The position numbers were made by a program, and so were the translations under genes. This document shows positions 5,220 to 8,263 of a stretch of 8,263 bases of DNA, piece after piece. The first letter of the stretch is position 1, and the number at the start of each line of letters is the position of its first letter. The notes under the pieces were generated by a model, which had not been told where the DNA came from, did no database searches, and was given only the letters and a program-made list of their open reading frames with translations. Source of the stretch: Candidatus Brevibacterium intestinigallinarum (lineage in GTDB: Bacteria > Actinomycetota > Actinomycetes > Actinomycetales > Brevibacteriaceae). The stretch lies in contig DWZY01000190.1 in NCBI GenBank assembly GCA_019117325.1, positions 1 to 8,263 on the forward strand. The letters are read 5' to 3'.

Positions 5220-5840
5220 ATGAGCACGGACTCCTCCATCCCACAGGACCCGGGCACCGAGCCGAGCACCGCGGCAGCCGCCGCAGCAGCCGACGCCGCA
5301 CCACCGGCCGCGCAGCAGCGGCTGCACCCGGTGGTCCGAGGGATCGGCACCGCCAGCGCCGCGGTCTCCGGCCTGGCCGTCGCCGCGATGTTCCTCGTCA
5401 TGCTCCTGGAGGCGGGCTCCCGCTACCTCCTCTCTGCACCGCTGGGCTGGAACGTGAGCGCCGTCGAGCGCCTCATGATGCCCGGCATGGTGTTCCTGGC
5501 CCTGCCCTGGATGTATGTGTGCGCCGGCCACGTGAGCGCCGGCATGCTCTACTCGCGCCTGCCCGCAGGCTGGCAGCGCCTCGCCCGGATCATCGCGCTG
5601 CTCTGCATCCTCATCGGCGCCGCGCTCCTGCTGGCCGCAGGCCTGAGCGGGGTCATCCACGCCGCCGCCCTGGGCGATGCACCGCCGCCGGGATCCGCCG
5701 AGGTCCCCATCCCCACGTGGACCTGGCTCGCCCTCCAGCCCCTGGGCGGCCTGGGCCTCCTCGTCGTCGCCGTGCTCGATGCTCCGCGCTTCCTGCGCGA
5801 CGGCGAGATCGAGGACACAGCAGAAGGGCACCAGCCATGA
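5220..5840 (+). CDS. TRAP transporter small permease subunit (DctQ-like)
   Basis: Small integral-membrane subunit that pairs with DctM in TRAP carboxylate:sodium symporters. The 206-aa product has four hydrophobic segments at about 47-66, 82-102, 121-143 and 168-187, the DctQ layout. Between helices 1 and 2 lies EAGSRYLLSAPLGWNVSAVE, matching the family's E..R(Y/F)...W..E pattern, followed by a CAGHVSAG stretch after helix 2 where relatives have a conserved His. The first 35 residues are an Ala/Pro-rich cytosolic extension (STAAAAAAADAAPPAAQQ), longer than usual. Start ATG 5220 uses GAGGAGG (5205-5211, inside the previous gene's end) with an 8-nt spacer. Its stop overlaps the dctM start (ATGA at 5837-5840), implying translational coupling. 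Sequence conservation in DctQ is low, so context supports the call. Confidence 0.92.
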   Translation: MSTDSSIPQDPGTEPSTAAAAAAADAAPPAAQQRLHPVVRGIGTASAAVSGLAVAAMFLVMLLEAGSRYLLSAPLGWNVSAVERLMMPGMVFLALPWMYVCAGHVSAGMLYSRLPAGWQRLARIIALLCILIGAALLLAAGLSGVIHAAALGDAPPPGSAEVPIPTWTWLALQPLGGLGLLVVAVLDAPRFLRDGEIEDTAEGHQP

Positions 5841-7126
5841 TCGTTCTCGCCATCACAGCACTGCTGCTGGTCCTCATCCTGCTGCGCGTGCCGATCGCGT
5901 TCGCGATCCTCATCGCCGGCCTCGCGGGCATGGTCGCCGTGGACGGGCTCAGCGGTGCGTACGCGGTCGTCCAGGTCATCCCCATCACCGCCTCGGGCAA
6001 GTACTCGCTCGCCGCGATCCCGCTCTTCATCCTCATGGCCCACTTCGTGCTGGCCAGCGGTGCCCTGAGCTCCCTGTTCGAGAGCGCGCGGGTCCTCGTG
6101 GGACGGGTGCGCGGCGGCACCGGCATCGCCGCCGTCCTCGCGGGCGCGGGCTTCGCGTCCGTGTCCGGCTCGTCCACCGCATCCGCCGCAACCCTGGCAC
6201 ACACGTCGACGGGCGAGATGGTGCGGCAGGGCTACTCGCCGCGCCTGGCAACGGGTGCGGTCGCCAGTGCGGGCACCCTCGCCGCGATGATCCCGCCGTC
6301 CATCCTCCTCATCTTCTACGCGATCACGGCGGAGACGAGCGTGGGACAGACGCTGCTGGCCGGGCTGGTGCCGGGCCTCCTGATGGCGGCGGCACTGTGC
6401 GCAGTCGTCTACATCCAGGCGCTGCGCGGTCAGGCGCCGGCCGCGGAGGGTTCGACGCTCGCGCAGAAGGCCCGGGCCATCGGGGGCCTGCTGCCGATCA
6501 GTGTGCTCTTCCTGCTGGTCGTGGGTGCCGTGTTCTTCGGCATCACGACCGCCACCGAGGCCGCGGCCGTGGGCGCGCTGGGCGCCCTGGGCCTCATGGT
6601 CGCGTACGGGCGGACCTCGTGGGCCGCCATCCGCGACGCGTTCGTGGGAACGGTCACCAGCAGCGTCATGATCATGTTCATCATCGTGAGCGCCCACGTG
6701 TTCGGGCACTTCCTGGCGGAGAGCCGGGTGACGCCGTCCGTCGTCGCAGCGGTGGGAGAGTGGGACGTCGCGCCGGTCGTCATCATGTTGGGCATCGTCG
6801 TGGTCTACCTGGTGCTGGGCTTCTTCATGGATCAGATGGCGATCATCGCCCTGACGGTCCCGGTGACGCTCCCGCTGGTCGAGTCGCTGGGGTACGACCC
6901 CATCTGGTTCGGGATCGTCGTCATCCTCGTGGCGGAGATCGGTCTCGTCACCCCACCGCTGGGCCTCAACGCGTTCGTGACCGCGAGGGCCAGCCGCATC
7001 CCGCTGGAGACGGTCTTCCTGGGTGCCGTCCCGTTCATCCTGGCGATGCTCGTCGTCGTCGTCCTCGTGTTCGTGTTCCCGCAGCTGGCGCTGGTCATCC
7101 CGGAGCTGATGGGCGGGGGAGCATGA
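5837..7126 (+). CDS. TRAP transporter large permease subunit (DctM-like)
   Basis: The transport channel of the TRAP system, expected to couple substrate entry to a Na+ gradient. It has 429 aa and about a dozen hydrophobic segments, the usual size. Family landmarks in order: LLRVPIAFAIL (15-25), AAIPLFILMAHFVLASGALS (59-78), GFASVSGSSTASAATLA (105-121), MIPPSILLIFYAI (151-163), TTATEAAAVGALGAL (237-251), FFMDQMAIIALTVP (329-342) and VTPPLGLNAFVTA (371-383). The SGSSTAS and TPPLGLN motifs are characteristic of substrate/ion sites in this family. The start was set at the ATGA overlap with dctQ; the same frame is open back to 5519 through dctQ but has no support there. The TGA (7124-7126) ends 2 nt before the CoA-transferase start. 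The identification is very secure; the substrate is not. Confidence 0.97.
   Translation: MIVLAITALLLVLILLRVPIAFAILIAGLAGMVAVDGLSGAYAVVQVIPITASGKYSLAAIPLFILMAHFVLASGALSSLFESARVLVGRVRGGTGIAAVLAGAGFASVSGSSTASAATLAHTSTGEMVRQGYSPRLATGAVASAGTLAAMIPPSILLIFYAITAETSVGQTLLAGLVPGLLMAAALCAVVYIQALRGQAPAAEGSTLAQKARAIGGLLPISVLFLLVVGAVFFGITTATEAAAVGALGALGLMVAYGRTSWAAIRDAFVGTVTSSVMIMFIIVSAHVFGHFLAESRVTPSVVAAVGEWDVAPVVIMLGIVVVYLVLGFFMDQMAIIALTVPVTLPLVESLGYDPIWFGIVVILVAEIGLVTPPLGLNAFVTARASRIPLETVFLGAVPFILAMLVVVVLVFVFPQLALVIPELMGGGA
7115..7121 (+). promoter_or_regulatory. Ribosome binding site deciding the CoA-transferase start
   Basis: GGGGGAG lies 7 nt before the ATG at 7129 but only 1 nt before the in-frame ATG at 7123. 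The spacing favours 7129. The 7123 start would give the ATGA stop/start overlap that dctQ/dctM uses, so it remains possible; the two products differ by two residues (Met-Thr). Confidence 0.55.
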
Positions 7127-7128
7127 CG

Positions 7129-8263
7129 ATGACGGGAACTGGAGTACTCCGCCCCGCGCCCCTGGACGGGGTCCGGGTCCTCGAGGTGGGGACTGTCATC
7201 ATGGCGCCTTACGCGGGGAAGATCCTCACCGACCTGGGTGCGGACGTCATCCGCGCGGAGCCGCCCGGCGGCGACATCGGCAGGCGGGCCGGCCTCCTGG
7301 GTCCTGCCGGGACGGCGGCCCTGTCCATGAACCTCAACGCGGGCAAGCGCAGCATCGTCGTCGACGCCCGCACCCCGGCCGGGCGCCGGCAGATGGACGG
7401 ACTCGTGGGCTGGGCGGACATCATCCTCACGAACATGCTGCCGGCGCGCCGGCGGGAGTTCGGGCTGGACTGGGAGCAGGTCCACCGGCGCAATCCGCGC
7501 GCGATCCTCGTGACGGGGCAGGGCTTCGCCTCGAGCTCGACGCGGGGAGACGACCCCGCGTACGACGACATCGTCCAGGCGGCCTCGGGCGTGGCGGACA
7601 CGTACCGGCTGCGCGACGGCGAGCCCCGGTACTCGCCCTACGTCGTCGCGGACAAGGTGTGCGGCATGACGATGGCGCAATCGGCGCTCGCCGCACTCCA
7701 CGCACGGACGGCGGACGGCGAGGGCGCATGGGTCGACGTGCCGATGGTCGACACGATGGCCGCGTTCACGCTCGTCGAGCACATGGGCGGGCGCACCTTC
7801 GACCCGCCGGCGGGGCCCGTGGGCTGGTCGCGGGTGCTGGCACCGGAGCACCGCCCGCATCCCGCGCAGGACGGCTGGGTCTGCGTCATGCCGTACACGG
7901 ACGCGAACTGGCGGCGGTTCTGCGACCTCATCGAGCGGCCCGACTACCTGAGCGATCCCCGGGTCGCGACGAACCGGGCCCGCAGCGGGGATCCCGCGCT
8001 GTACGAGCAGATCCTGGCCGACTACATCGCGCCGCGGACCTGCGCGCAGATCGAGGCCGAGTGCGCCGCCGCCGGCATCCCCGTCCACCGCGTCACCCGC
8101 ATCGAGGACCTCCCGGACGATGCGTACCTGTCCGGTCGCCCGGTCCTCACCCGGGCCCGGCACGCCACGGAGGGCGGGTACGTCCACGTGTCCGGACCCG
8201 CGGAGTTCCACGGGCACGCCCGTCCCGGCCCGGTCGACACGACCCCGGCGGACGCGGATCGGG
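7129..8263 (+). CDS. CaiB/BaiF family class III CoA-transferase, 3' end missing
   Basis: Cytosolic enzyme family that transfers CoA between carboxylates through an enzyme-aspartyl-CoA intermediate. The frame is open to the window edge: 378 residues are present and, against the usual ~390-420, only a short tail is missing. Motifs by residue from ATG 7129: LDGVRVLEVGTVIMAPYAG (12-30), LGADVIRAEPPGGD (36-49), LNAGKRSIVVDARTPAG (69-85), RREFGLDWEQVHRRNPRAIL (109-128), PAYDDIVQAASG (143-154) and VVADKVCGM (172-180), whose Asp175 fits the catalytic Asp of formyl-CoA transferase/CaiB. GEGAWVDVPMVDTMAAFTLV (197-216) and a DGWVCVMPYTDANWRRF segment follow. It sits directly behind dctM, so probably in one operon, activating the imported acid. 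Acceptor and CoA donor are unknown. Related racemases share the fold, so alpha-methylacyl-CoA racemase activity is a less likely alternative. Confidence 0.95.
   Translation, partial: MTGTGVLRPAPLDGVRVLEVGTVIMAPYAGKILTDLGADVIRAEPPGGDIGRRAGLLGPAGTAALSMNLNAGKRSIVVDARTPAGRRQMDGLVGWADIILTNMLPARRREFGLDWEQVHRRNPRAILVTGQGFASSSTRGDDPAYDDIVQAASGVADTYRLRDGEPRYSPYVVADKVCGMTMAQSALAALHARTADGEGAWVDVPMVDTMAAFTLVEHMGGRTFDPPAGPVGWSRVLAPEHRPHPAQDGWVCVMPYTDANWRRFCDLIERPDYLSDPRVATNRARSGDPALYEQILADYIAPRTCAQIEAECAAAGIPVHRVTRIEDLPDDAYLSGRPVLTRARHATEGGYVHVSGPAEFHGHARPGPVDTTPADADR

Noticed and set aside
4116..5831. A 571-codon open frame on the minus strand across the solute-binding protein and DctQ genes
   Set aside because: Its product is a low-complexity Gly/Arg/His/Ala-rich string with no domain, and it lies opposite two clearly recognisable genes. 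Long antisense frames are expected in DNA this GC-rich.
5519..5836. An in-frame extension of DctM back into dctQ
   Set aside because: The extra residues are a Pro/Arg/Ala-rich shadow of DctQ. DctM family proteins start at the hydrophobic MIVLAITALL segment, at the ATGA overlap.
5549..6709. A 386-codon minus-strand open frame opposite dctQ and dctM
   Set aside because: The composition is Asp/His/Arg/Gly-rich with no recognisable fold, and it is fully covered by the TRAP permease genes.
6832..8217. A 461-codon minus-strand open frame opposite dctM and the CoA-transferase gene
   Set aside because: The translation has Arg/Val/His-rich shadow composition, while the plus strand encodes well-conserved CaiB/BaiF and DctM motifs.
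1893..8263. A specific assignment to carnitine metabolism (caiA/caiB)
   Set aside because: Only family-level similarity supports it. No CaiT-type transporter or CaiC/CaiD gene is seen, and a TRAP system with a DctP-like protein suggests another carboxylate.
1..8263. Defence, mobile-element or toxin-antitoxin content
   Set aside because: I found no transposase, integrase, nuclease, repeat array or terminal inverted repeats, and composition is even across the window.

Overview
The window is high-GC, gene-dense DNA with actinobacterial character: GTG/ATG starts, strong GGAGG-type ribosome binding sites, TAnnnT -10 boxes and G+C-rich hairpin terminators without U tracts. A high-GC Actinomycetota member is the best guess (possibly Micrococcales; the genus cannot be read from this sequence). 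I see no tRNA, rRNA, CRISPR array, insertion sequence or other sign of a mobile element, and composition looks uniform throughout.

Layout. (1) 1-503: the 3' part of folD (one-carbon/folate metabolism, housekeeping), ending at a strong hairpin shared with the convergent next gene. (2) 627-1499, minus: a PaaX-family repressor; divergent from it at 1592-1840 is a small two-helix membrane protein of unknown role. (3) 1893-3059, minus: an acyl-CoA dehydrogenase, divergent from (4) 3216-3896, plus: a FadR-type GntR regulator. Their shared gap holds a GGTnnnACC palindrome of the kind FadR-group regulators bind, overlapping -10-like hexamers on both strands. (5) 4068-7126: a complete tripartite TRAP transporter (DctP-like lipoprotein, DctQ small permease, DctM large permease), led by a recognisable promoter whose -10 box lies in a perfect-armed inverted repeat. 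(6) 7129 to the window end: a CaiB/BaiF class III CoA-transferase, essentially abutting dctM and almost complete, but running off the edge.

How the genes may work together (inference): TRAP transporters import carboxylates, CaiB/BaiF enzymes move CoA between carboxylic acids, acyl-CoA dehydrogenases introduce the alpha,beta double bond, and FCD-domain GntR proteins usually sense small carboxylates. Regions 3-6 therefore look like a catabolic module that imports an organic acid, activates it to its CoA thioester and begins its oxidation under control of the GntR protein. The substrate cannot be assigned. The PaaX-like regulator and small membrane protein may or may not belong to the same module.

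The points most worth a second look are the acyl-CoA dehydrogenase, which has lost the usual catalytic Glu near its C-terminus but has a Glu at the alternative isovaleryl/long-chain-type position; the two back-to-back palindromes on the TRAP promoter; and the unassigned substrate of the module. The parts all belong to known families, and I found no clear evidence of an entirely new kind of system.
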